Assembly (NCBI RefSeq): GCF_010723575.1
Contig: NZ_BLKZ01000001.1
Coordinates: 2,108,001-2,172,000 of the forward strand
DNA: 64,000 nucleotides
DNA from: Mycobacterium bourgelatii
GTDB lineage: Bacteria; Actinomycetota; Actinomycetes; Mycobacteriales; Mycobacteriaceae
Direction: 5' to 3'
Below are positions 34,641 through 42,699 of the stretch, in pieces (the stretch's first letter is position 1; the number at the start of each line of letters is the position of its first letter). The notes below the pieces were generated by a model. That model searched no databases, was not told where the DNA came from, and worked only from the letters and a program-made list of their open reading frames with translations. The translations under genes and the position numbers were made by a program.

Positions 34641-34789
34641 GGCTCATGGTGCTGATGTGACCATTGAGACTGGCCAGCCACAAGGCGCAAGCATGCACCA
34701 TGCGTCTTTCAGTTTTGATGGCGTATGCGCTATCAGGCGGCGTCGCAGGGCGATCGGTAACGTGAGAACCCAGTAACCGGGAGGTCGCG

Positions 34790-35758
34790 TTGAAGGCAAG
34801 GTTGGCCGCGGGAGCGGCACTCGTCGGTGCGTTGGGCTGGGGTGGCCTGCGCGCGTTGGTCGCATGGATCGAGCAGAACCCCGATCCGCTGACGCGCGAA
34901 CAGCTTCTCGCCGAACCCCAGGGCGACGAGGTCACGATCGCCCGCCCGGACGGGACGTTGCTACGCGTGGTGACCGCCGGCGAAGGACCCACGGTGGTTC
35001 TGGTTCACGGCTACACCGTCACCGTCGCCGAATGGAACGTCGTCTGGGATGAGCTGCTGGCCCGGGGTTACCGCGTCATTGGCCTCGACCAACGAGGCCA
35101 CGGGCGTTCCACACTCGGCTCCGAGGGGATCGGATCAAAGCCCATGGCCGCCGACATCGCCGCGCTGCTGGAACATTTCGACGTTCGTGACGCCGTGCTC
35201 GTCGGGCACTCGATGGGCGGATTCGTCAGCATCCGAGCGCTATTGGACCATCCCCACCTTGCGTCGCGGTTGCGGGGATTGGTGTTGTTTGCGACGTGGG
35301 CGGGCCGCGTGATGGATGGAGCGCCGCAGAACAAGGTGCAGATCCCGCTGCTCGAGTACGGCATTCTGCAACGACTGATTCGGAACAAGACGGTTGCAAC
35401 GCTGTTCGGGGCGGCCCAGTGTGGGGCGCGCCCCTCGCCGGCGATGGTCCGGGTGTTTACCGAAGGGTTTCAGCAGCACGTCGAAGAACACGGGCCCCAC
35501 CTGGAGATTGTGCGGGCCTTCTCCCGCGAGGACCGCTACCCGCGGTTGGGCGAGATCATGGTTCCGACGGTGGTCATGGTGGGGGCGGCCGACCGCACCA
35601 CGCCGCCCAACCACTCGCGTCGGATGGCCGCCGGAATTCCGGGTGCACGTCTGGTGACGGTGCCTGCTGCGGGGCATGGGCTCAATTGGGAGGCGCCTGA
35701 CGAATTGGTCAAAGTCATCGAATCGTTTGGGGTGCAGCAGGATTCGCTTTCCGGATAG
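34790..35758 (+). CDS. alpha/beta-hydrolase family protein
   Basis: This 322-residue protein starts at TTG 34790 behind GGGAGG, with an N-terminal hydrophobic segment (LAAGAALVGALGWGGLRALV) that may anchor or export it. The fold is complete: VLVHGYTVTVAEWNVVWDEL (oxyanion HG), nucleophile elbow LVGHSMGGFVSIRALL (Ser), VMVGAADRTTPPNHSRRMA (Asp) and VPAAGHGLNWEAPDEL (His). The substrate is unknown. It follows the decayed catabolic remnants but is itself intact. Confidence 0.88.
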   Translation: MKARLAAGAALVGALGWGGLRALVAWIEQNPDPLTREQLLAEPQGDEVTIARPDGTLLRVVTAGEGPTVVLVHGYTVTVAEWNVVWDELLARGYRVIGLDQRGHGRSTLGSEGIGSKPMAADIAALLEHFDVRDAVLVGHSMGGFVSIRALLDHPHLASRLRGLVLFATWAGRVMDGAPQNKVQIPLLEYGILQRLIRNKTVATLFGAAQCGARPSPAMVRVFTEGFQQHVEEHGPHLEIVRAFSREDRYPRLGEIMVPTVVMVGAADRTTPPNHSRRMAAGIPGARLVTVPAAGHGLNWEAPDELVKVIESFGVQQDSLSG

Positions 35759-35873
35759 AGCGGCCAGCGGCCACTGGCTCGGCATGTCTGAAATTGCCTG
35801 ATGTGCGGGGGCGTCAAATTCGCTATGTTGCTGAGACGCGCGGCAAATCGTGCCCACACCCTTAAGGAGCCAA

Positions 35874-36503
35874 ATGGCAATGAAGGTTTCGATGATGGCA
35901 GCCGCGGTCGCGGCGACCGCACTGGTAGCGGGTGGGGCACTCGCGGGGTGCGGGGGTGACAAAGAGTCACATCCCGCGTCGTCAACAACATCCTCAGCGG
36001 CTTCGTCCGCGTCTGCGTCTGGGTCGCCGACGTCGAGCACCCCCGCGGCGCAGCCGGGGGATTACAGCGGTCTGCTGCTCAAGACCGATGACATCGGCGT
36101 GCCCGGCAACACCTGGACTCTCACGCAGAAGCCCGGCACCAACCCGCCGGGCGTTGAAGGTGTCTACCTCAACCAGGACAACACTCGCAAGATCGAGATC
36201 TCGATCTACGTCTACGCCAACCCCGGCGAGGCCGCCCAGGCGCTGGACCAGAACTCGAAGATGATTCCGGAGCTGAGCACCAAAGCGACGCCGGAGCCGA
36301 CCGACGTGGGCGACGCCAGCGTGGTTGCCGTCGGACCGTCGCCCGACGGTGCGAAGGCGAAGGGGATCGTGATGTTCACCCAGGGCAAGGTGTTCACCGT
36401 CGTTGAACTCGAGAGTGCCCCCGACGACCCGGTGAGCCAAGACTTCATCCTGGAGCTCAGCAAGAAGCAGGACGCCGCGATCAAGTCCGGGTTGCCTCAG
36501 TGA
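35874..36503 (+). CDS. putative lipoprotein
   Basis: This 209-residue protein has a signal peptide and lipobox (VAGGALAGC), then a Ser/Thr/Ala/Pro-rich linker of about 35 residues typical of mycobacterial lipoproteins. A globular domain follows (GDYSGLLLKTDDIGVPGNTW, IEISIYVYANPGEAAQALDQ, GIVMFTQGKVFTVVELESAP), related in style to LpqN/LpqT-like domains. AAGGAG at 35864-35869 favours ATG 35874 or the in-frame ATG 35880. Function unknown. Confidence 0.85.
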   Translation: MAMKVSMMAAAVAATALVAGGALAGCGGDKESHPASSTTSSAASSASASGSPTSSTPAAQPGDYSGLLLKTDDIGVPGNTWTLTQKPGTNPPGVEGVYLNQDNTRKIEISIYVYANPGEAAQALDQNSKMIPELSTKATPEPTDVGDASVVAVGPSPDGAKAKGIVMFTQGKVFTVVELESAPDDPVSQDFILELSKKQDAAIKSGLPQ

Positions 36504-36549
36504 CCGCGGGTTAGGCGCGGATCGACCGCGGCCGGCGCGACCGGGTGGC

Positions 36550-36795
36550 TTACAGGCTGCCCGGCGTGCCGACGGGAACCTGCACGCCCAGCCAGTTGCA
36601 GGGCAGCCAGGTTTGCCACGCGACAAGCCCGCATTGCTGTTCGGGCGTCAGTGGGCTGGGCCCGGCGCAGGGCGGAGTGGCGGGACCGCCGCAAACATTG
36701 GGATCGGCTGATGCCACGCCCAAATTTGCGAAAGTAGTTGCGCCGATCGCCAATGTGATGGCGGCGGCGGCCGAACAATATCGAATGCGATTCAT
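36550..36795 (-). CDS. small secreted Cys/Pro-rich protein
   Basis: This 81-residue product has a Sec signal peptide (MNRIRYCSAAAAITLAIGAT, cleavage near ASADP). The short mature part, with CGGPATPPCAGPSPLTPEQQ and CNWLG, has four cysteines. Similar short secreted proteins are frequent in slow-growing mycobacteria. I do not recognise a function. Confidence 0.7.
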   Translation of the reverse strand: MNRIRYCSAAAAITLAIGATTFANLGVASADPNVCGGPATPPCAGPSPLTPEQQCGLVAWQTWLPCNWLGVQVPVGTPGSL

Positions 36796-36884
36796 GGCGA
36801 GCTCGAATCTGTCGAAGATTGACGAATCTTAACGCTGACGCCGGACAGCGGTAACCCCGTTTTTCGGTACGGGCTAGGGCCTGC

Positions 36885-37166
36885 CTAGTGCATCTGTCTG
36901 GTTGCCGACGTCCACTGCTGGCCGTCGAAATACCGCAGCACGTTGGGGTCGCGGGTGTCGGGGTACCAACCGGGTTCGGTCGTGGGCTGCCATCCATGGG
37001 GGACGTACGGCTCGGACTTGGATGAATCCGCCAGCCGAACTACCAGCAGGATGATGCCGGTGATGACGGCAGCCGCGAAGAGACCCACGAGGAGCAAAAG
37101 CAACAAGGCGGCCACGAACCCATCATCCCCGATCGGAACTGGTCGTTGACGACGGTTCTCGGTCAT
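36885..37166 (-). CDS. DUF2510 domain membrane protein
   Basis: This 93-residue protein has one transmembrane segment (FVAALLLLLLVGLFAAAVIT plus GIILLVV) and a C-terminal DUF2510 motif (EPGWYPDTRDPNVLRYFDGQ, then QWTSATRQMH). DUF2510 is a short domain of unknown role found in actinobacterial membrane proteins. The start overlaps the upstream Cys-rich gene by 44 bp. Confidence 0.8.
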   Translation of the reverse strand: MTENRRQRPVPIGDDGFVAALLLLLLVGLFAAAVITGIILLVVRLADSSKSEPYVPHGWQPTTEPGWYPDTRDPNVLRYFDGQQWTSATRQMH

Positions 37167-37416
37167 GACGTGAATATGCGTTGTCGGCGGCGCCGCTCAA
37201 CGGGTGGCAGCCGGGGGAGAGCGGAGGTGCGTACACCACCGTGTCGCATTCGAGGCACCGCCAGGTCATGTGGCCGCCACGGCGCGCGCAGTCGCACGGT
37301 TGATGTCCAACCTGCGCACGGTGTCCGCCGAGTAGATGGCCGTGGGGACAGCGCTCGGGCGGACGCACCATCCACGTGCCGGTGGTGCAGCGGACCAAGT
37401 CGCCGACGGCAGCCAT
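37123..37416 (-). CDS. Cys/His-rich (zinc-ribbon-like) small protein
   Basis: About 97 residues with PERCPHGHLLGGHRAQVGHQ, PCDCARRGGHMTWRCLECDT and PGCHPL: four Cys and several His spaced like a zinc-ribbon. Related small proteins are common in mycobacterial genomes, often near mobile regions. The frame stays open upstream to 37506; ATG 37416 (MAAVGDLVRC) is my choice and is uncertain. A frame on the same strand in another register lacks the Cys pattern and was discarded. Confidence 0.6.
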   Translation of the reverse strand: MAAVGDLVRCTTGTWMVRPPERCPHGHLLGGHRAQVGHQPCDCARRGGHMTWRCLECDTVVYAPPLSPGCHPLSGAADNAYSRHDREPSSTTSSDRG

Positions 37417-37506
37417 GTGCTGACCGTAGATCGTCGCTACGACGGTTGCGGCGTCATTGGCTGGAAAGGGGCTGCTGGACCGGATACCTCGCGCGCGCCT
37501 AATCAA

Positions 37507-38046
37507 AAATCGTGTAGATCAACGAATTTCGTGACGCGACGTGCGCCTCGCCAAGGCCGGCCAGATGACTGACTGGTCGTGTGGATCCCGAACGGATGCC
37601 ACCATGGCGCGGGGAGGTGGCTTACCCCACGGAAGTTTGGCTGAGCCGAGGCTCTCTGCAACGGGCCGTTTCCAGCTGACTCGCCAAACAGATTGTTAAT
37701 AAAGGGGATTCGTTGCGATCTGCCGCCGCTTCCGGTATGAGACTCCATTGTGGGAACAAGTTCTGAGACTCTGCGACGTGGCAATTAGGTGCTTGCAGCA
37801 GGTCCCGTAGGCCGTCTCAGTTCTTTAGTTTTGCGACTACGTGCTGGACACCGGATAGTGCGAAGCGCTGTCAACGCTCAGCCATGTGGACTGCGCATTT
37901 GACAATCACCAACTGATGGTCCGGCCTGTGCGCTGTCTGCCCGAGGTGTGTCATCCGCGTGCAACACGCCGTTGGTCGGCCACTGAGGGGTACAGCGCCT
38001 GAACTGTTGGAGACTCCCAACGATGGCCGCACGTTAGGGAGAAATT
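37507..38046. other. 540-bp stretch without recognisable genes
   Basis: No convincing coding frame, RNA gene or repeat is seen here. Base composition is lower in GC than the flanks (for example near 37690-37720 and 37810-37850), consistent with horizontally acquired DNA at the left edge of the mobile island. A short frame on the minus strand (37951-38205) has no recognisable features. Confidence 0.5.
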
Positions 38047-38217
38047 ATGAGCATTGATGTGCTCATCGGGGGAGTTGCGACGCAGATCGACCGCGCCGTC
38101 TTCACGGCACTGCTGGAAGAGTCCGTCGCCAGCATCTATGTCCGGTATCAGAGGGCGCTTACCGCTGGGAGAATTGAGTTTTCCGATCTGAAATTTCTCG
38201 CACAAAAGGGAGAATGA
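38047..38217 (+). pseudogene. small gene truncated by IS3 insertion
   Basis: ATG 38047 opens a 56-codon frame (MSIDVLIGGVATQIDRAVFT, LLEESVASIYVRYQRALTAG, RIEFSDLKFLAQKGE). Its stop codon TGA (38215-38217) is the first three bases of the IS3 terminal inverted repeat, so the original gene continued. The frame stays open if joined to sequence just after the element (45163 onward). The style resembles N-terminal segments of phage-type ImmA-like proteins, but this is a weak impression. Confidence 0.55.
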
Positions 38218-38253
38218 CCCGTCCCGGTGAGTCCGGAGACTGTTTTCGTTGAT

Positions 38254-38473
38254 TCACCCTGCCTTTGGTGGGGTGCGTCTGTGATCGTAGTGGGGCTTCT
38301 CGACGGCCTGTGGGGTGAAGTCGTCGAGGTACTCGTGAGGACGTTCGGTGTTGAACCACATCACCCACTGGGCGGTCGCCACCTCGACCTGGTCGACCTC
38401 ACGCCATGGCCCTTGCCGGCGGATGACTTCGTTCTTGAACGACCCGACGGTGGTCTCGGCCAACGCGTTGTCC
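38254..38473 (-). pseudogene. IS3 orfB, 3' part (integrase core C-terminus)
   Basis: This segment reads NALAETTVGSFKNEVIRRQG, then TAQWVMWFNTERPHEYLDDF and TPQAVEKPHYDHRRTPPKAG to the stop. It contains the last catalytic Glu of the DDE triad and the rve_3 region. It is separated from the rest of orfB by the 3.35-kb recombinase element. Joining at TTGTCC restores ...GSVGDALDNALAETT... in frame. Confidence 0.88.
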
Positions 38474-38522
38474 CGAGTCGTCAACTGCGCTCCATCCGGT
38501 CGGTGATCAGCGAATCGTTCGG

Positions 38523-38762
38523 GTGACGCACCCGTTCCACCCGTGGTTTGGCCGCGAGTTCGTCTTCCTCGCGGTTCGGCAGACGTGGTCGGAGGATCGG
38601 GTGTTCTTCCTCGACGAGAATGCTCGGCAGTTCTCGCTGCCAGTGGGCTGGACGGACGTTGTCGAGCCGGACGTGTTCGTCAGGATGGCCGCGGGTCGGT
38701 CGCCGTTCGGGTTCGCCGATCTGGTCGAACTGCGGCGGCTGATCGATGGCCTGTCCGGCTGA
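38523..38762 (+). CDS. DUF5372 family protein
   Basis: This 79-residue protein starts at GTG 38523: THPFHPWFGREFVFLAVRQT, WSEDRVFFLDENARQFSLPV, then GWTDVVEPDVFVRMAAGRSP. The HPFHPxxGREF opening and VxMAAGRSPF core are the DUF5372 signature. Such genes travel with large serine recombinases. Function unknown. No clear ribosome-binding site is seen. Confidence 0.8.
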   Translation: MTHPFHPWFGREFVFLAVRQTWSEDRVFFLDENARQFSLPVGWTDVVEPDVFVRMAAGRSPFGFADLVELRRLIDGLSG

Positions 38763-38776
38763 ACGAGTGTCAGCCC

Positions 38777-38933
38777 AATTATGCCGCATTCGTTAGGCAG
38801 ATTATGCCGTCATAAGTGGTGTTCACATCACCTACGCTCGATAATTTGCGCAGCTAGCAACGTGAATAGCTGTAATTATGTGACACGGTTGCAGCGTGTC
38901 GGACATCTGGTCATCGCTCTATCCGGCATAATT
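38777..38933. repeat. AATTATGCCG repeats (possible recombinase/regulator site)
   Basis: The 202-bp gap between the DUF5372 and HTH genes holds AATTATGCCG (38777-38786), ATTATGCCG (38801-38809) and the inverted copy CGGCATAATT (38924-38933). This gap is AT-rich compared with the flanks. Two direct copies 24 bp apart and one inverted copy just before the HTH gene suggest binding sites for the HTH protein or the recombinase. Confidence 0.55.
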
Positions 38934-38964
38934 CTATCTACACAATAGATTTGGAGGTGGCGTT

Positions 38965-39444
38965 GTGGCTCGGAAGCGGAAGCTGGATGCGAAGGAGGCG
39001 GCGCTGGCCGAGTCGCGGACGTTGAATCCTCGCCCGGATGCGGTACGTGACGAACGGTTCGCGTCCTCGGAGTTCTTCGATGCCCGCGATCTGGTGCAGG
39101 TCAAGTACGAGATGGTGCGGCGGGTGCGGGTCGAGGGCGCCCCGGTCACCCAGACCGCGGCCACGTTCGGGTTCTCCCGGCCGTCGTATTACGAGGCCGC
39201 CGCCGCGGTGGACCGTGACGGGCTGAGTGGGCTGGTGCCGGCCAAGCCGGGCCCGCGGCGCGCGCACAAGCTCACCGCCCAGGTCATCACCTATGCCCGG
39301 CAGTTGCGCGAAGCCGATCCCGGCATCGGGTCGGCGCGGCTGGCTGATGCGATCGCCGAGACGTTCGCGCTCAGGGTGCACCCGCGATCGGTGGAGCGGG
39401 CCCTGGCCCGCGCTGAGAACCCCAAAAGTGGAGGAGTGCAATGA
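38965..39444 (+). CDS. helix-turn-helix protein of the recombinase element
   Basis: This 159-residue basic protein starts at GTG 38965 behind GGAGGTGG. It has a homeodomain-like helix-turn-helix (RVEGAPVTQTAATFGFSRPS YYEA) and a second helical domain (PGIGSARLADAIAETFALRV HPRSVERALAR), as in the N-terminal DNA-binding parts of IS481/IS630-type proteins. It lies directly upstream of the recombinase operon and its stop overlaps the next ATG. A DNA-binding accessory or regulatory role in transposition is inferred. Confidence 0.8.
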   Translation: MARKRKLDAKEAALAESRTLNPRPDAVRDERFASSEFFDARDLVQVKYEMVRRVRVEGAPVTQTAATFGFSRPSYYEAAAAVDRDGLSGLVPAKPGPRRAHKLTAQVITYARQLREADPGIGSARLADAIAETFALRVHPRSVERALARAENPKSGGVQ

Positions 39445-39721
39445 CATCGACGATGCAGGCGGTGATGGATCCGACGTTGTGGACGGGTATGAGCAGCTGC
39501 GGGCCCGCGCGCTTGGTGGTGCGGCCGACGGGTGGCGGATGGGGCTGGCAGTGCTTCAGCAACGCGGGGTGGCCGCATGGCTGCGGCTGCGCCAGCCGAC
39601 CGTGCCCACGGTGTCGGCGCCCACACCCGTCCGGGTCTCACCTCCGGTCACCGGGGGCGCGGAGGCCGAGCTGGTCGGGCTGCTGGCCTCGATGGCGCTG
39701 GCTGTCGCCGTTGCGGAGTGA
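39441..39721 (+). pseudogene. small accessory ORF with probable 1-base frameshift
   Basis: ATG 39441 has GGAGGAG upstream and overlaps the HTH stop, giving MTSTMQAVMDPTLW; the frame then drifts into unlikely Cys/Arg-rich sequence. The next frame carries GYEQLRARALGGAADGWRMG, LAVLQQRGVAAWLRL and VGLLASMALAVAVAE to a stop 6 bp before the recombinase. One extra G near 39481 would join them as ...DPTLWDGYEQL.... Alternatively translation starts at GTG 39479. Function unknown. Confidence 0.6.
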
Positions 39722-39727
39722 GCGGTC

Positions 39728-41806
39728 ATGAGCGAGCAGGCCGCGGCGAAGGTGACCGGCGCGCACCTGGCCCGCACCGCCTACCTGTATGTGCGCCAGT
39801 CCACGCTGCGTCAGGTGCTGACCAACACCGAATCGGCCACCCGCCAATATGCGTTGCGGCAGAAGGCGATCGCGCTGGGCTGGCCGACCGAGGCGATCGT
39901 CACCATCGACACCGACCAAGGCCAGTCCGGCGCTTCGGCCGCCGACCGGGAAGGATTCCAGCGGCTAGTCGCCGAGGTAAGCATGGCCCGCGCGGGGATC
40001 GTATTGGGCCTGGAGGTGTCACGGCTGGCCCGCAACAACGCCGACTGGCACCGACTGCTAGAGATCTGCGCCATGTCGGCGACGTTGATCTGCGATGAGG
40101 ACGGCCTGTATGACCCGACCGACTTCAACGACCGGCTGCTGCTCGGACTCAAGGGCACCATGAGCGAGGCTGAGCTGCACTTCATCCGGGCCCGCCTCAT
40201 CGGCGGGCAGCTATCGAAGGCACGCCGCGGCGAACTGCGCATGCCCCTGCCGGTCGGGCTGGTCTACGACCCAGCCGAGCGAATCGTGCTCGACCCGGAT
40301 AGCGGTGTGCAACAAGCGATCCAGCACGTGTTCACCCTATTCGCTCGCACCGGCTCAGCACGCGCGGTGGTGCAGCAGTTCAACGCCGAGAAGCTGCTGT
40401 TCCCGGTGCGGGTGCGCACCGGCACGCATAAGGGTGAGCTGGCCTGGATGCCGCTGCAGCATTGGCGGGTGCTGCGCACCCTGCACAACCCCCGCTACGC
40501 CGGCGCGTTCGCCTACGGCCGACGCCGAGAGCGCGTCGGCGCCAACGGCAAGAAGACCTTCCAGACCTTGCCGCGTGAGCAGTGGATCGCGCTGTTCCCC
40601 GACGCGCATCCCGGTTACATCAGTTGGGACCAATACGAGACCAACCAGCGCCTACTGCTGGGCAACGCCACCGCCCACGGTCAAGACCGCGCCGCCGGTC
40701 CCGCCCGGGAAGGAACCGCGCTGCTGCAGGGCCTGGCCATCTGCGGGCGGTGCGGGCGGCGGATGACGGTGCGCTACCACACCCGCCGCGGCGTCGAGGT
40801 CCCCGATTACCAGTGTATGAACCGATGCATCCAACAGGGTGCGCAGCGCTGCCAAACCGTGCCCGGCGCCGTCGTCGACGATGCCGTCGGCGCCCTGCTG
40901 CTGGATACCCTCACCCCGCACGCCCTCGAGGTCGCCCTGACCGTGCAGGCCGAACTGGACACCCGCGCCGCCGAGGCCGACGCGCTGCGCCGCCAGGCCG
41001 TCGAACGGGCACGCCACCGCGCCGACCTGGCCCGCCGCCGCTACCTGGCCGTCGACCCAGACAACCGACTCGTCGCCGACAGCCTCGAGGCCGATTGGAA
41101 CGATGCGCTGCGCGCCCTGCAAGCCGCCCGCGAAGACTACGAACGCGCCACCCAGGCCGCCGCAGCCGTACTCAACGACCAGATCAAGAACCAAATTCAT
41201 TCATTGGCAACGGATTTCCCAGCCCTCTGGTCCAACCCACACACCGCGCAGCGAGACCGTAAACGCATGGTGCGGCTACTCGTCGACGATGTCACCCTAC
41301 ACAAGAACGATCGCATCCACCTACACGTGCGTCTGCGGGGCGGACAGAACCGCAGTCTCGCAATCGCGATACCGCCCACATCCTGGCAAGCCCGCCAAAC
41401 CCGCTCCGACACCGTCAAAGTGTTGGACCGGCTACTGGACACCCACACCGATGCCGAGGTCGCCGAAACGCTCAACGCCCAAGGACACCGCTCTGGTGAG
41501 AACAAGCCATTCACCGCAGGCATCGTCGTCCACGTGCGCCGCAAGTACCATCTGCTCAGCCACTCCGAGCGGCTCCGCGCCCAGGGCCTGCTCACCACAA
41601 CCGAACTCGCGCAACACCTCGGCGTGCACCCCAGCACCGTAAAGAGCTGGACCAAGGCCGGAATACTCAACTCCCACAAGGCAAACGACAAGAATGAACG
41701 TCTCTACGAACCACCGACCGCCGGTGATCCACGCCTTACCACCCGACAAGGCAGCCCACTAAGAAAACGAGTTCCCATCCAACCCACTACAGGAGGTGCA
41801 CTATGA
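39728..41806 (+). CDS. large serine recombinase
   Basis: This 692-residue protein has a resolvase domain (TAYLYVRQSTLRQVLTN; catalytic Ser25; GLEVSRLARNNADWHRLLEI with the conserved Arg residues). A Recombinase domain follows (about residues 175-290), then a zinc-ribbon (ICGRCGRRMTVRY...C...C) and a long coiled-coil (TRAAEADALRRQAVERARHR). A C-terminal helix-turn-helix closes it (TTTELAQHLGVHPSTVKSWT). All elements needed for site-specific integration are present and uninterrupted. It is the probable mover of the 3.35-kb unit. Confidence 0.93.
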   Translation: MSEQAAAKVTGAHLARTAYLYVRQSTLRQVLTNTESATRQYALRQKAIALGWPTEAIVTIDTDQGQSGASAADREGFQRLVAEVSMARAGIVLGLEVSRLARNNADWHRLLEICAMSATLICDEDGLYDPTDFNDRLLLGLKGTMSEAELHFIRARLIGGQLSKARRGELRMPLPVGLVYDPAERIVLDPDSGVQQAIQHVFTLFARTGSARAVVQQFNAEKLLFPVRVRTGTHKGELAWMPLQHWRVLRTLHNPRYAGAFAYGRRRERVGANGKKTFQTLPREQWIALFPDAHPGYISWDQYETNQRLLLGNATAHGQDRAAGPAREGTALLQGLAICGRCGRRMTVRYHTRRGVEVPDYQCMNRCIQQGAQRCQTVPGAVVDDAVGALLLDTLTPHALEVALTVQAELDTRAAEADALRRQAVERARHRADLARRRYLAVDPDNRLVADSLEADWNDALRALQAAREDYERATQAAAAVLNDQIKNQIHSLATDFPALWSNPHTAQRDRKRMVRLLVDDVTLHKNDRIHLHVRLRGGQNRSLAIAIPPTSWQARQTRSDTVKVLDRLLDTHTDAEVAETLNAQGHRSGENKPFTAGIVVHVRRKYHLLSHSERLRAQGLLTTTELAQHLGVHPSTVKSWTKAGILNSHKANDKNERLYEPPTAGDPRLTTRQGSPLRKRVPIQPTTGGAL

Positions 41807-41822
41807 AGCCAAGCCCTTGTCC

Positions 41823-42592
41823 AGGGCGTCACCGACCGATCCGACCGAAGGGTCGACACCTTCGTCGATGAGCCGCTGGGTGAAGGCCACCGAGGTGTAC
41901 TGACTGCCCGCATCGCTGTGAGCTATCAGCCCGCGCAAGGTGGTGTTGCCTTCCTGGGCGCGGGTGAAGAAGGCGTGCTCAACGGCGGCGAGGACCAGGT
42001 CGGTGGTCATCGATCTGGCCGCGCGCCAGCCGACGATCCGGCGGCTGTAGGCGTCGATGACGAACGCCACGTAGACGAACCCCATCCACGTCCACACATA
42101 GCTAAAGTCAGCTACCCACAACCGGTTTGGTGCACACGCATAGAATCGCCGGTCGACCAGATCCGGATATCTGACATGGCTTTCGTCGGGGATGGTGGTC
42201 TTGTGCTTGGCCCCGTAACGCGCGCCCTCCCAACCCTGTTCGCGCATGATCCGCTCCACCGTGCAGCGGGCGACATCATGGCCCTGTCCGCGCAGCCAAA
42301 TCCACAACTTGCGTGACCCCAGCGTCTGGACGAATCGACCGTTCTTTTTGTCTTCCCTTGCCGCCGTGATGATCTCGACCGTCTCGGCGTCACGCAGTTG
42401 GCGACGCGTCGCAGTCTTGGACATCCACTCGTAATAGGTCGACGGACTGATCGGCACGCCATGCTCGGACAGCACGGCGCACATGGGCTCGACACCCCAG
42501 CGCAGCCCAGCCCCACCGTCGGGGCCGGCCACCTGGTGGTCCTTGTGTTCGGCGATGAACCGGATCACCGTCTCCCGGGCCGGTCGGTGAAA
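41823..42592 (-). pseudogene. IS3 orfB, 5' part (HTH_21 and integrase core)
   Basis: Coding starts at the 3' end of the group II intron with FHRPARETVIRFIAEHKDHQ and runs through PMCAVLSEHGVPISPSTYYE (HTH_21-like). The integrase core follows: RLWVADFSYVWTWMGFVYVA (first Asp) and GLIAHSDAGSQYTSVAFTQR (second Asp). It ends at GSVGDALD where the recombinase element begins. The frame itself is intact over this part. Confidence 0.9.
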
Positions 42593-42651
42593 GTCGGCCC
42601 GGGACGCGGTGACAACCGTTGGGGTTGTTCCGTTTTCCCGGGCCGCTTCCC

Positions 42652-42687
42652 GAACCCGGCGTGCACCTTTCAATGCACCGGGCTCTC
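42652..42687 (-). ncRNA. group II intron domain V
   Basis: On the minus strand the segment opens GAGAGCCCGGTGCATT, has a GAAA tetraloop and closes GGTGCACGCCGGGTTC. It forms the 34-36 nt hairpin with AGC catalytic triad and bulge that defines domain V. It lies 12 bp after the reverse-transcriptase stop, the usual position. Domain VI (about 42594-42650) follows. Confidence 0.82.
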
Positions 42688-42699
42688 CACAGGACCCGG

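Larger units (their letters stand above)
38474..41822 (+). mobile_element. serine-recombinase mobile element inserted in IS3 orfB
   Basis: About 3.35 kb bounded by a repeated hexamer TTGTCC (38468-38473 and 41817-41822). It carries, all on the plus strand, a DUF5372 protein, a helix-turn-helix protein, a small protein with a likely frameshift and a large serine recombinase whose stop is 10 bp from the right hexamer. Sequence at both edges returns immediately to IS3 orfB, so this is a unit insertion. The same gene set (recombinase, HTH, DUF5372) recurs in other actinobacteria and rhizobia as far as I know. Confidence 0.8.

Noticed and set aside
37951..38205. 84-codon minus-strand frame in the island edge
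   Set aside because: No family resemblance, no ribosome-binding site, and it overlaps the better plus-strand frame at 38047.
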